DNA of 64,000 nucleotides from Ideonella paludis (GTDB taxonomy: Bacteria > Pseudomonadota > Gammaproteobacteria > Burkholderiales > Burkholderiaceae_C), in the NCBI RefSeq assembly GCF_018069865.1, contig NZ_JAGQDG010000005.1, forward strand, positions 124,001-188,000, given 5' to 3'. The notes beneath the pieces were generated by a model. That model saw only the letters and a program-made list of their open reading frames with translations. It did not search any database and was not told the origin of the DNA. Below are positions 19,676 to 28,741 of this stretch, one piece after another. Positions within the stretch are counted from its first letter, which is position 1. The number at the start of each line of letters is the position of its first letter. A program made the position numbers and the translations under genes.

Positions 19676-21133
19676 ATGAGCGTTTCATCTTCTCCCGTGT
19701 CCCAATCCTCCGCCACCCCCTCCGCGCTGGCGTTTTCCCACCTGCCGCTGAATGCGGCTGCCCAGGCCAACTTGGCGCAGCTGGGCTATGCACAGATGAC
19801 GCCGGTGCAGGCGGCCAGCTTGCCGGCGGCACTGAGCGGGCGCGACCTGATCGTGCAGGCCCCCACAGGCAGCGGCAAGACGGCAGCCTTTGGCTTGGCT
19901 TTGTTGCATCGGCTGGACCCCAGCCTGTGGCAGGTGCAGGCCATGGTGCTGTGCCCCACGCGTGAGCTCGCCGACCAGGTGACCGAAGAGCTGCGCCGCC
20001 TGGCGCGTGCGGCCGGCAACGTCAAGATTTTGAGCCTGTGCGGCGGCGCCACCATGCGCCCGCAGCGCGAGAGCCTGGCCCATGGCGCCCACATTGTGGT
20101 GGGCACGCCGGGGAGGCTGATGGACCACCTAGAGAAGGGCAGCTTGCAGCTCGGTGCCTTGAACACCCTGGTGTTCGACGAGGCCGACCGCATGCTGGAC
20201 ATGGGCTTTTACGACGACATGGTGACGGTGGTCAGCCAGTGCCCGCCGCAGCGCCAGACCTTGCTGTTCTCGGCCACCTACCCCGAAGGCATCGCCAAAT
20301 TGTCGGCGCGCTTTTTGCGCCAGCCGCAAAGCATCACCGTGGCCGCGCCGGCAGCGGCAGCCAAAGAGGCCACGGCCGGCGGGGCCATTCGCCAAGTGGC
20401 GTTTGAGGTGACCGAAACCGAGCGCCTGGACGCTGTCTCTAAGCTGCTGAACCACTATCGCCCGGCCAGCACCCTGGCCTTTTGCAACACCAAGCAGCAA
20501 TGCCGCGATTTGGTGGATGTGCTCACCGCCCAAGGCTTTGTGGCCCTGGCCCTGCATGGGGACTTGGAGCAGCGCGAGCGTGACCAGGTGTTGATCCGCT
20601 TTGCGGGCCGCACGGCCTCGGTGCTGGTGGCCACGGATGTGGCGGCGCGGGGCCTGGACATCGAGCAGTTGGAGGCGGTGATCAATGTCGAGGTCACGCC
20701 CGATCCCGAGGTGCATGTGCACCGCATTGGCCGCACCGGCCGGGCCGGGCACGATGGCTTGGCGCTCAGCCTCGTCAGCATGGACGAGATGGGCCGCATC
20801 GGCCGCATTGAACTGGCCCACGGCATGACCCTGCCCTGGCAGCCGCTGAGCGATTTGACGCCTGCGGCCGGCGGCCCGCTGCGCCCGGCCATGGCCATGC
20901 TGCAAATCTTGGGCGGCCGCAAAGAAAAAATCCGCCCCGGCGACGTGCTGGGCGCGCTGACTGGCGAGGCCGGCTTTGCGGGCAGCCAGATTGGCAAGAT
21001 CAAGGTGACAGAGTTCCACACCTATGTGGCGGTGGAGGCGGGCATTGCCCAAGAGGCGGTCAAGCGCCTGAGTGCCGGGCAGCTCAAAGGTCGCAAGGTC
21101 AAGCTGCGGCTGATGGACGATGTGGTGCGCTGA
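19676..21133 (+). CDS. dbpA: ATP-dependent RNA helicase DbpA
   Basis: 485-residue DEAD-box helicase that remodels the 23S rRNA peptidyl transferase region during large-subunit assembly. Helicase motifs in order: TPVQAASLPAAL (Q motif), APTGSGKTAAFG, PTRELADQV, GTPGRL, DEAD in VFDEADRMLD, SAT, then ATDVAARGLDIE and HRIGRTGRAGH. The C-terminal ~75 residues (KEKIRPGDVLGALTGEAGF...) are the DbpA RNA-binding domain that recognises hairpin 92. Start ATG 19676. The candidate structured RNA lies just upstream in the same orientation; whether it is part of the dbpA leader is unknown. Confidence 0.95.
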   Translation: MSVSSSPVSQSSATPSALAFSHLPLNAAAQANLAQLGYAQMTPVQAASLPAALSGRDLIVQAPTGSGKTAAFGLALLHRLDPSLWQVQAMVLCPTRELADQVTEELRRLARAAGNVKILSLCGGATMRPQRESLAHGAHIVVGTPGRLMDHLEKGSLQLGALNTLVFDEADRMLDMGFYDDMVTVVSQCPPQRQTLLFSATYPEGIAKLSARFLRQPQSITVAAPAAAAKEATAGGAIRQVAFEVTETERLDAVSKLLNHYRPASTLAFCNTKQQCRDLVDVLTAQGFVALALHGDLEQRERDQVLIRFAGRTASVLVATDVAARGLDIEQLEAVINVEVTPDPEVHVHRIGRTGRAGHDGLALSLVSMDEMGRIGRIELAHGMTLPWQPLSDLTPAAGGPLRPAMAMLQILGGRKEKIRPGDVLGALTGEAGFAGSQIGKIKVTEFHTYVAVEAGIAQEAVKRLSAGQLKGRKVKLRLMDDVVR

Positions 21134-21156
21134 GCAGGGCTGACCCTGACGGTGCC

Positions 21157-22320
21157 TTAACGCGCCAACAGGGGCCAGAGCTGTGGGGTGGTGAGCAGGG
21201 TGGTGGCGCCGAAGACCACCACGCCGAGGATCGCCCACAAGGCGCGGGCATCGTCCACCGGGTCACCGTAATCGTTCTCGCCCGCGCTGCCCGGCCACAG
21301 TATCAGCACCAGGCTGAAGAGGCCGTTGAGGGCGGGCACCAGTTGCAGCAGCGCAAACCAGCCACTGCGGTTCAGGTCGTGCAGGCGCAGCACGGTCAGG
21401 CGAACGCCCCACCACGCCAAGACCACACCGAGCAGCAGGCCGCCCCAGAGCACCCCCGCATTGGACAAGGTGGCCGCCAAGACCAGCGCGCCCATCCATA
21501 GCCCTAGCCCAGCGGCCAGGCCCAAGGCACAGCAGCCCATGAAGCGCACGCGGCCCATGCGGCCTTCCACGGAGAGGCTCAGCAGCGGTGGCAGCTCATC
21601 GCCGTCCAACTCGGCATCGTCCTCACCGTTGAGGCGCGCTTGCTCTTGGGCCAGGCGCTGTTCATTGCGGGCGCGCAGCTCTTCCAGGCGGGCTTGGCGG
21701 CGGGCTTCGGCCTCGGCTTGACGCGCGGCCAAGGTGCGCGGCATGTCGCACACGCAGGCGCGGCAGATCACCCGCTTGGATTGGCGTTCGCCACAATTGG
21801 GGCAGGTGATCTCTTCGGCTGCGTTGCTGGCGGCAGGGCTGGCGCTGGCCGCGGCAGCGCGTGGGGCTGCCGCAGGCCGGGTGGCGGGTGCAGGGGGCGT
21901 TGGCAGCTCGCTGTCGGGCACCAGGGAGAGCATCAGGCTGGTGTCGGGCGGCGGGGCTGCGACGCTGGGGCGCACCACGGCGGGTGGCGCAGGTGCTTTG
22001 GCCTTGGCGGCAGCGGCGGCGGCGGCGCGCGCAGGGGGCGCCGGTTGAGGGGGGGCGGGCAGGGCGGCGGTGTGGGTGGCTGCAGGCTTGGCCGGAATGG
22101 CGTGCAGCACGGCGCCAATGGCACGAAAGCGCTGGACCCACTCGGCGGCCTCAGCGGGGGCGAGGTCGCGCTTGATGACCACGCGCTGCCCGGAAAACAG
22201 TTTGTTGAGGCGCTGCTCATCCAAGCGCAGGCGGCGCCCTAGTTTTTCTCGCACCTGAGCATGAGAAAAGCCCGCCAGGATCTCGCCTGCAAAAACCAGT
22301 TGAACCGCTGTACTACTCAT
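21157..22320 (-). CDS. DUF805 membrane protein with N-terminal extension and zinc ribbon
   Basis: 387 residues. N-terminal ~75 residues (VQLVFAGEILAGFSHAQV, QRVVIKRDL) resemble a small domain seen fused to DUF805-type proteins; then a long Ala/Pro linker, a CPNC...CRAC zinc-ribbon-like motif (about residues 175-195), a coiled-coil-like basic segment, and a C-terminal DUF805 domain with four hydrophobic segments and LHDLNRSGWFALL. Start ATG 22320. Integral inner-membrane protein of unknown function; converges with dbpA. Confidence 0.8.
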   Translation of the reverse strand: MSSTAVQLVFAGEILAGFSHAQVREKLGRRLRLDEQRLNKLFSGQRVVIKRDLAPAEAAEWVQRFRAIGAVLHAIPAKPAATHTAALPAPPQPAPPARAAAAAAAKAKAPAPPAVVRPSVAAPPPDTSLMLSLVPDSELPTPPAPATRPAAAPRAAAASASPAASNAAEEITCPNCGERQSKRVICRACVCDMPRTLAARQAEAEARRQARLEELRARNEQRLAQEQARLNGEDDAELDGDELPPLLSLSVEGRMGRVRFMGCCALGLAAGLGLWMGALVLAATLSNAGVLWGGLLLGVVLAWWGVRLTVLRLHDLNRSGWFALLQLVPALNGLFSLVLILWPGSAGENDYGDPVDDARALWAILGVVVFGATTLLTTPQLWPLLAR

Positions 22321-22582
22321 GGGCTTTGACAAAACACGTACCCTGAAGTGTCGCCGCGCTTCCTTAAAAATGCTGTGATGAAGCGTGTCTACCTCGGCTG
22401 GTGTGCGCAGTAAGTCGTGAAATCAGCGACGAAGTGCACACAAGAGGGGCTCTTGCAGGCTTTAAGCCTGTGGCAAGAATGGGCCCTCGGCTTGGTCAAC
22501 AATACGCGGTTGTTCCCACGTCTTGTAGGCTGCTGGCCGGGCTGGCAGGTGGGTGGCTCGGTCTTTGTTGAAGTTGTGTGGC
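22321..22582. other. Intergenic region before PAP2/eptA
   Basis: Divergent spacer of about 260 bases with no gene. A CTTCCTTAAAAATGCTGTGATGAAG stretch around 22359-22383 is comparatively AT-rich and could hold a promoter. I could not match a clean PmrA box. Confidence 0.35.
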
Positions 22583-23320
22583 ATGTCCGATCGTTCTTGG
22601 CGCTGGTCGCCCTTTTTGCGGGTGCACGGCCTGCTGATCCCTTTGGGCTTGATCCTGCTGGCCAACGTGCTGCGCTTCAGCGGCTGGGATGATCGCCTCA
22701 CCGCGCTGTTTTTTGACCCGGTGGCGATGACCTTTCCGGCCCGCGATTGGCCCGGCCTGGAGCGCTGGGGCCACCATTGGGCCAAGACGGCCGTGGTGTG
22801 CGTGTGGGTGGGCTTGCTCGGGGCTGCCGTGCTGGCGCCCAAGCTACCGCGCTTGGCGCCCCATCGCAAGCTGTTGTGGCTGACGGTGGCGGCCATGGGC
22901 TTGGGGCCGATCCTGGTGACGCTGATCAAAGACATCAATACCCATGACTGCCCCTGGAACCTCAAGATGTTTGGCGGCCCGGATGACTATTCGGCCGAAT
23001 GGTTTGTGTCGCGCAGCCGAGCGGGGCGCTGCTTCCCTGGGGGGCATGCGGCGGGCGGTTTCTCAGTGATCGCGTTGGCCTTTGCGGCTGCGGCGCTGGG
23101 TTGGGTGGGCCGGGCTCGTGGCTTGTTGCTGCTGGCCATTGGGGTCGGGCTAGCGTTCAGTGCGGTTCGTGTCGTGCAAGGGGCGCACTTTGTGAGCCAC
23201 AACCTGTGGTCGGCCGCCATTGATTGGGCTGTGGCGGCCTGGATCTTGGCCCCTATGATGCCCGCTGACCTCACCGCCACCCTGGGCCGCGCCCAGCGCA
23301 CTTCAGGACCACACGCATGA
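22583..23320 (+). CDS. PAP2-family lipid phosphatase
   Basis: 245-residue integral membrane phosphatase. Active-site segments of the PAP2/acid phosphatase superfamily: KDINTHDCPW (first motif), CFPGGHAAGGFS (PSGH-type second motif with His) and VVQGAHFVSHNLWSA (third motif with catalytic His). About five to six membrane segments, catalytic face periplasmic. Start ATG 22583 (GTG 22553 also in frame). Its stop overlaps the eptA start by 4 bases, so the two are co-translated; it likely removes or recycles phosphate on lipid A or undecaprenyl carriers, which is inference from context. Confidence 0.88.
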   Translation: MSDRSWRWSPFLRVHGLLIPLGLILLANVLRFSGWDDRLTALFFDPVAMTFPARDWPGLERWGHHWAKTAVVCVWVGLLGAAVLAPKLPRLAPHRKLLWLTVAAMGLGPILVTLIKDINTHDCPWNLKMFGGPDDYSAEWFVSRSRAGRCFPGGHAAGGFSVIALAFAAAALGWVGRARGLLLLAIGVGLAFSAVRVVQGAHFVSHNLWSAAIDWAVAAWILAPMMPADLTATLGRAQRTSGPHA

Positions 23321-24990
23321 CCCGCGCTGCACCACGCTCCAAAATTTCCTTGTCCCGGTCGGGTGATGCCGCCGGTTTCTCGACCGAATGGGTGGTGTTG
23401 GCCGTGCTGGCCCTGCTGGTGCTGCTGGGCAATGCCGCTTTTTGGCAGCAGGCGCTGGCCGGGCGGTCTTGGGCCGATTGGCAGACATGGCGCTTTGCGC
23501 TGTCCGTCGGGGTGATGCTCACGGCGGCGCAAGCCGTGCCGGTGCTGCTGCTGGCCAACCGCTGGACCACCAAGGCTTTGTTGGTGCTGTTGGTGGTGTG
23601 CAGCACGGTCTCTAGCCACATGATGAGCCGCTATGGCGTGGTGATGGACCCCAGCATGCTGCGCAACGCCATGCGCACCGACGTGCGCGAGGCCACCGAA
23701 CTGGTCAACCTGGGCCTCTTGGGCAGTGTGGCCATGGGCGCAGTGGTGGCCGCCCTGCTGTGGCGCTTGCCGCTGCGGCAGCGGCCCTGGCGGCGTGCGC
23801 TGTGGGTGCGTGGCGCCACCATCGTGGGTTTGCTGGTGCTGACGGTGGCGGCCTTGCTGCTGGTCTTCCAAGACTTCGGGTCCATGATGCGCAACCAGAA
23901 AGAGCTGCGCTACAAGATCACCCCGGCCAGCGTGATCTGGTCCAGCATCAAGGCGACGGTGGACGATTTGCGCGTGGCCAATGCCCAGCGCGAGCCCTCA
24001 CAGCCCGCACAGCGCCTGGCCAAGGCAGAAGGCCGCAAGCCGCAATTGCTGGTGATGGTGGTGGGTGAAACCGTCCGGGCCATGAACTTTTCGCTGGGTG
24101 GCTATGCCCGCGTCACCAACCCCGAGCTGGCCCGCATCCAAGACTTGATCTACTTCCCCAAGACGGAAGCCTGCGGCACCTCGACCGAGGTGTCTCTGCC
24201 TTGCATGTTCTCGGCCCAAGGGCGTGAAGACTATGACGAAGACCTGATCCGACGCAGCGAGAGTGTCTTGCACCTGCTCGACCGCGCGGGCCTGCGCGTG
24301 GTGTGGCTGGACAATCAAAGTGGGTGCAAGGGCGTGTGCCAGGGGCTGGAGACTCGCGACGTCAGCAACGGGACCGACCCGGTGCTCTGCCCCGATGGCC
24401 GCTGCTACGACATGGCCCTGGTGGAGGGCTTGAAGGCCGAGATCCAGCGCTCTGGCGCCGCGGCGCCCGCCAAGGACACCGTGGTGGTTTTGCACCAGTT
24501 GGGCAACCATGGCCCCGCTTATTACAAGCGTTACCCCGAGAACTTCCGTCGCTTCATGCCCGAGTGCACCCGCAATGAATTGCGGGAATGCAGCCGCGAA
24601 GAAATCGTCAACGCCTACGACAACGCCATCCTGTACACCGATCACCTCTTGGCCAGCACCATTGCGCTGCTCAAGGAGAAGCAAAGCCAGTTCGATGTGG
24701 GCTTGATCTATGTCTCAGACCATGGCGAATCGCTGGGGGAGAACGGGGTGTTCCTGCATGGCTTGCCCAGAGCGATTGCGCCCAAAGAGCAACTGGCCGT
24801 GCCCATGTTGTGGTGGCTGGGCAGCGACCCCAAAGCGGGCTGGGGGGTGGATGCGGCCTGTTTGCGCCAGCGCGCCGAGCAAGCGGCCAGCCACGACAAC
24901 TTGTTCCACTCCATGCTGGGTTTGATGGCGGTGCAGACGCCGCCCTACAAGCCGGAGCGCGATCTGCTGTCGAGCTGCCGGGCGCGCTGA
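23317..24990 (+). CDS. eptA: Lipid A phosphoethanolamine transferase EptA
   Basis: 557 residues; transfers phosphoethanolamine from phosphatidylethanolamine to lipid A in the periplasmic leaflet, lowering binding of cationic peptides. Five N-terminal membrane segments (to about residue 190), then the sulfatase-like domain with VVGETVRAMNFSLGGY (zinc-binding Glu), catalytic Thr288 in CGTSTEVSLPCMFS, HQLGNHGPAYYKRYP and YVSDHGESLGENGVFLHG. Cysteines placed as in EptA/MCR enzymes suggest disulfides. Overlaps the upstream PAP2 gene (ATGA). Confidence 0.95.
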   Translation: MTRAAPRSKISLSRSGDAAGFSTEWVVLAVLALLVLLGNAAFWQQALAGRSWADWQTWRFALSVGVMLTAAQAVPVLLLANRWTTKALLVLLVVCSTVSSHMMSRYGVVMDPSMLRNAMRTDVREATELVNLGLLGSVAMGAVVAALLWRLPLRQRPWRRALWVRGATIVGLLVLTVAALLLVFQDFGSMMRNQKELRYKITPASVIWSSIKATVDDLRVANAQREPSQPAQRLAKAEGRKPQLLVMVVGETVRAMNFSLGGYARVTNPELARIQDLIYFPKTEACGTSTEVSLPCMFSAQGREDYDEDLIRRSESVLHLLDRAGLRVVWLDNQSGCKGVCQGLETRDVSNGTDPVLCPDGRCYDMALVEGLKAEIQRSGAAAPAKDTVVVLHQLGNHGPAYYKRYPENFRRFMPECTRNELRECSREEIVNAYDNAILYTDHLLASTIALLKEKQSQFDVGLIYVSDHGESLGENGVFLHGLPRAIAPKEQLAVPMLWWLGSDPKAGWGVDAACLRQRAEQAASHDNLFHSMLGLMAVQTPPYKPERDLLSSCRAR

Positions 24991-27519
24991 TCAGTGAGGC
25001 GCTAGGCTGCGCATCACGGCGTGCAGCAGTTGCTGGCTGTCGACCGGCTTGGTGAGGTAGTCCGCAAAGCCGATGCGGCGGCCGCGCTCGATGTCTTGCG
25101 TCATGGCGCTGGCGCTGACGGCAATGACCGGAATGTCTCGCGTGCTGTCGGCCGCTTGCAGGTGCCTGAAGACCTCAAAGCCATCCATTTCCGGCAGTTG
25201 AATGTCCAACAGGATCAGGTCGGGCTTGTGTTGGCGGGCCAAGGCCAGGCCGTCTTGCGGCATGGCCGCCGTCAAGACCTTTAGGCCGGGGAGGCGCGCC
25301 AGCATGGCCTCCATCAGCAAGGTGTTGACGGGGTTGTCCTCGATGTAGAGCACGGTACGGTCCATGGCGGCCGCGGCCAGCGCCATGTCGTCGGGGCTGT
25401 GCATCTGCTGCGGCAGCGCGGTGGGCATCTGCAGGCTGGTGTGCGGCAAGGTGACCCAGAAGAGGCAACCCTTGCCCACGCTGCTGTTGACGCCGATATG
25501 CCCGCCCATCAGCGCCAACAAGCGTTGGCTCAGCGCGAGGCCAATGCCGGCTCCTTCGATCGCGCCATGCTGGGCGCCCAAACGCTCAAAGGCCTGGAAC
25601 AACTTGACTTGCTCATCGGCACTCAGGCCGGGGCCGCTGTCTTGGATCTCCAGGCGCAAGAGTTCGCCTGACCGCGCCCAGCGGATTTGGACGGTGCCGC
25701 CCTTGTGGTTGTATTTGATGGCATTGCTCAGCAAGTTCAGCAGCACCTGCCGCAGGCGGGTTCGGTCGGCCAAGACCATTTCGTCGGGGGCACTGCCGGT
25801 GGGCGGAACAACCTGCACATGGTGTCGCTCGGACAAGGGTTGAATCAAGAAGCGGCACTCATCCACCACCTCGGCCACCACCACGGGCTCCAGGCTGACC
25901 GCCAGGCGGTCGTTCTCGATGCGTGCCAAATCCAGCAGGTCGTTGATCAGGGCCAGCAAGTGCCGGCCGCCGCGCAGGATCTCGCGCAAGTAGAGCCGGT
26001 GGGTGGCTGACAAGGCATGGGCGTCCGCCTCCAGCAGCTGCCCAAACCCTAAGACCGAGTTCATGGGGGTGCGCAATTCGTGCGACATGCTGGAGAGGAA
26101 TTGCGACTTGGCGCGGTTGGCGCGCTCGGCTTCGTCTTTGGCCAGCACCAAGGCCGCTTGGGCCTGCTTGAGCGCGGAGACATCGGTGCCAAACGCATAG
26201 CAACGGGGCTCGCCGGTGTGCGGGTCCGTGCCCCGCGCCAAGGTGATCAAGGTGTCGATCTGCGGGCCGCCGTTGAGGCCCGGCAATGGCGATTCATAGC
26301 GCACCCACTCCCCTTGCAAGGCTCGCTTGACCAAGGGCTGGAGGTACGCGTGCTTCTCGGGGCTCACCATCTCCGCCACGGTGCGGCCAATCCACTGCTC
26401 GGGGCTGCGGCCAGAGGCACGGGCCAAACGCTCGTTGACAAAGGTATAGCGCAGCTGCGCATCCAAGCAGGCGCAAAAGCCGGGGAACACCTCCAGCAGC
26501 AACCGTTGCTCAGTTTGGCTGGCCAGCAACGCCTTCAGGGCGACCTCATGTTCGGTGACATCGCGGCTGACGCGCACGGCGCCCCGCGTGCCGGTGACCG
26601 GGTCCACATAGGGGTGGAAGGTGGTGTCCAGCACTCGCCCCATCACGCCTGGGGCGTTGAAGGTGCCGCGGATGGTGCGCTGCTTGCCGTCTTCGAGGCA
26701 GGCTCTCAGCGCCTCGACGCGCGCGGCACTGACACCAAATCCCGGCAAGTCGTTGTTGTGGCGGCCTAGTGCTGCTTCGCGAGAAATGCCAGTGGCACGG
26801 CACCACGCATCATTGACCGCGCGGATAGTTTGATGCTGATCCACTACGCTGACGATGTCAGAGATATTGTTCAGCACGAACTCATAGGTCTTGAGGGCGT
26901 CTTGCTCGGCGGTGCTCAGCGGCAGTGGCGGCCGATGCGTCAGTGGCGCCAGCGGCAAGCGGCCCCGCCGTGCGGCCTGGCGGCGGCGCCACAGGGGGGT
27001 GGCGGGCAGCAGCAGCCAGGCGGCCACCAGGCAGGCCAGCAGCATCGACGTCTGGTGGCCTTGGGTCAGCAGCGTCAGCAGGGGGGGCAGCACCAAGCCG
27101 GCCAACAACACCAAGGCGGCGCGGATGTCGAAGGACAACAAGGCCCAGCCCAAGCCGGCACTCAGGCACAGGGCTGTGAGGGCGATGGGCAGGAGAGGCT
27201 CCAAGGCGAGTGCCGCAAAGCAGCCGGCCGCCACGCCATGCAGGCCGATGGCCCACCGCAGTGGGGTGAGGCGCGCGGCATCTTGCTGGGGGCTCTCGCC
27301 CCGAAGGTGTGCGATGAATCCCCAGAATGACAGCGTTAGCACAGTGAGTGAGCCCATGCTCACCAAAATGGGGGCGGCCAGTGGTTGCTGCGCCAGGGCT
27401 GCGATCAACACGGCCCAAGGCAAGAGCATGACGGCTGCACGGGGCCAAACGCGCTGGTGGGCTCTCACCCACCTGGCGGGAATGTGTGCAGACACAGCGC
27501 TGCGCGACGTCGTTCTCAT
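24991..27519 (-). CDS. Membrane hybrid histidine kinase/response regulator
   Basis: 842 residues. Six to seven hydrophobic segments within residues 25-185, then PAS (about 205-330, ending VRVSRDVTEHE), a second PAS (about 335-450, ending FGTDVSALKQAQ), HisKA with MSHELRTPMNSVLGFGQL (His480), HATPase_c with NLLSNAIKYNHKGG and AGIGLALSQRL, and a C-terminal receiver with IEDNPVN and Asp772 in LILLDIQLPEMDGFE. Start ATG 27519. It converges with eptA (adjacent stops) but no regulatory link is evident. Domain order is close to the hybrid kinase at 7280, suggesting a paralogous pair. Confidence 0.92.
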   Translation of the reverse strand: MRTTSRSAVSAHIPARWVRAHQRVWPRAAVMLLPWAVLIAALAQQPLAAPILVSMGSLTVLTLSFWGFIAHLRGESPQQDAARLTPLRWAIGLHGVAAGCFAALALEPLLPIALTALCLSAGLGWALLSFDIRAALVLLAGLVLPPLLTLLTQGHQTSMLLACLVAAWLLLPATPLWRRRQAARRGRLPLAPLTHRPPLPLSTAEQDALKTYEFVLNNISDIVSVVDQHQTIRAVNDAWCRATGISREAALGRHNNDLPGFGVSAARVEALRACLEDGKQRTIRGTFNAPGVMGRVLDTTFHPYVDPVTGTRGAVRVSRDVTEHEVALKALLASQTEQRLLLEVFPGFCACLDAQLRYTFVNERLARASGRSPEQWIGRTVAEMVSPEKHAYLQPLVKRALQGEWVRYESPLPGLNGGPQIDTLITLARGTDPHTGEPRCYAFGTDVSALKQAQAALVLAKDEAERANRAKSQFLSSMSHELRTPMNSVLGFGQLLEADAHALSATHRLYLREILRGGRHLLALINDLLDLARIENDRLAVSLEPVVVAEVVDECRFLIQPLSERHHVQVVPPTGSAPDEMVLADRTRLRQVLLNLLSNAIKYNHKGGTVQIRWARSGELLRLEIQDSGPGLSADEQVKLFQAFERLGAQHGAIEGAGIGLALSQRLLALMGGHIGVNSSVGKGCLFWVTLPHTSLQMPTALPQQMHSPDDMALAAAAMDRTVLYIEDNPVNTLLMEAMLARLPGLKVLTAAMPQDGLALARQHKPDLILLDIQLPEMDGFEVFRHLQAADSTRDIPVIAVSASAMTQDIERGRRIGFADYLTKPVDSQQLLHAVMRSLAPH

Positions 27520-27728
27520 GGGCCTTTCCTCGGCGGCGGCGCATGTCAGGGTGCGGTGTCCCTGTCCCTCGGGGGGCCGTGCATCGGGGGTTGAGCCGCC
27601 CGACGCCCGGTCAATGCTTTTGATCGTTAGGCAGATGGTGCCACAAAGCGCTAAGGCAAAAACCTGATATTCACGGGGGTGCGAGCGCTCGAAAAAAGGC
27701 TATGCTGCGCGCTGAAACTGTGATGCGC
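27520..27728. other. Intergenic region
   Basis: About 210 bases between the start of the hybrid kinase and the stop of the DMT transporter, both on the minus strand. Probably holds the kinase promoter. No site is recognised. Confidence 0.35.
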
Positions 27729-28706
27729 TCAAGGCCCGCTATGGGTGGCCCGGCTCGCATCAGGCGGCTCAGGCCGCACGCGCAGTGCCCACAGCACCCC
27801 AGCCACCAACAGTGCCACACCCGTGGTGGTGGTGGCATCCGGCCACTGACCGCGCAGCGCGTAGGCATAGCTCAACGCAGCCAGCGTTTCAAAGACGATC
27901 AACTGTCCCACCAAAGACGTGGGCAAACGCTGGCTGGCCTCGTTCCAGCACAAGGTACCCAGCCACGAGGCACACAGACCAATGGTCAGCATCAGGCCCA
28001 CATAGGCTTCGGGACGCGGGCCCAAAGGCATGGTCCAGGGCGCTTGTGTGGCTTCGAAGTAAACCCAGGTCAGGCCAAAGCCGAGCAGGGCGACCGGCAG
28101 CGTCACCAGGCCTTGTGCCGTGGCCCAGGTACGGGGGGATCGGTCTTGGTGCGCGCGCAGCCAATCCGCATTGCGGATCGGATACCACGTCCAGCACACC
28201 ACCGCGCCCAAGGCCAATAGCGCGCCCATGACGTAGCGGCTCAGGTCGGCTTGGGGGTCGGCGCGCAGCAAGCTCAGCTCATGCTGATTGACCAAGCCAA
28301 TCCCGGCTGCAATCAGCAGCAATGAGGGCGCCAGCTTCAACCATGGCAGGCGGCCATCGCGCTGCGCGTCGCGCAGGTTGGACGTGATGGCGATGACCAC
28401 CGGCAAGGTGCCGATGATCATGGTGGGCAAAGGCCCGCCCGCGCGTTGAATGGCAGCCGACAGGCACAGGTAATAGATGATGTTGCCGACTAACGTTAAC
28501 TTGAGGGCCTCTATCCAATCGGCTCGTGTGAGCTGCCGAACGGCCGCCCAATCCAGCCACGCCAGTGGCAATGCAATCAGTCCAAAGGCCAAGTAGCGAC
28601 CGAACGACAGCATCACGGCGGGGTAGTCGGCCAGCAGCAGCGGGCCGACAAAAACAAGCCCCCACATCAGGCCTGCAGCGAGGGCAAAAAGGGTGCCGAA
28701 AAGCAT
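27729..28706 (-). CDS. DMT (EamA-like) family transporter
   Basis: 325-residue inner-membrane protein with ten hydrophobic segments in the EamA double-repeat pattern; starts MLFGTLFALAAGLMWGLVFV (ATG 28706). Typical features: GRYLAFGLIALP in the first repeat, GGPLPTMIIGTLPVVIA, and ASQRLPTSLVGQLIVFE in the second. Probably exports a small metabolite; substrate unknown. It diverges from the ABC ATPase at 28742 with a very short spacer. Confidence 0.88.
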   Translation of the reverse strand: MLFGTLFALAAGLMWGLVFVGPLLLADYPAVMLSFGRYLAFGLIALPLAWLDWAAVRQLTRADWIEALKLTLVGNIIYYLCLSAAIQRAGGPLPTMIIGTLPVVIAITSNLRDAQRDGRLPWLKLAPSLLLIAAGIGLVNQHELSLLRADPQADLSRYVMGALLALGAVVCWTWYPIRNADWLRAHQDRSPRTWATAQGLVTLPVALLGFGLTWVYFEATQAPWTMPLGPRPEAYVGLMLTIGLCASWLGTLCWNEASQRLPTSLVGQLIVFETLAALSYAYALRGQWPDATTTTGVALLVAGVLWALRVRPEPPDASRATHSGP

Positions 28707-28741
28707 GAGAAACGTCGAACCGTTTTGAGGCCAAAAAGGGC

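Noticed and set aside
19143-19832. 229-residue minus-strand frame over the structured RNA
   Set aside because: Arg/Pro-rich translation of palindromic DNA that also runs into the dbpA start; no start context or domain. The folding evidence favours RNA.
22355-22385. PmrA box before the PAP2/eptA pair
   Set aside because: The CTTAA-like direct repeat with five-base spacing is not present.
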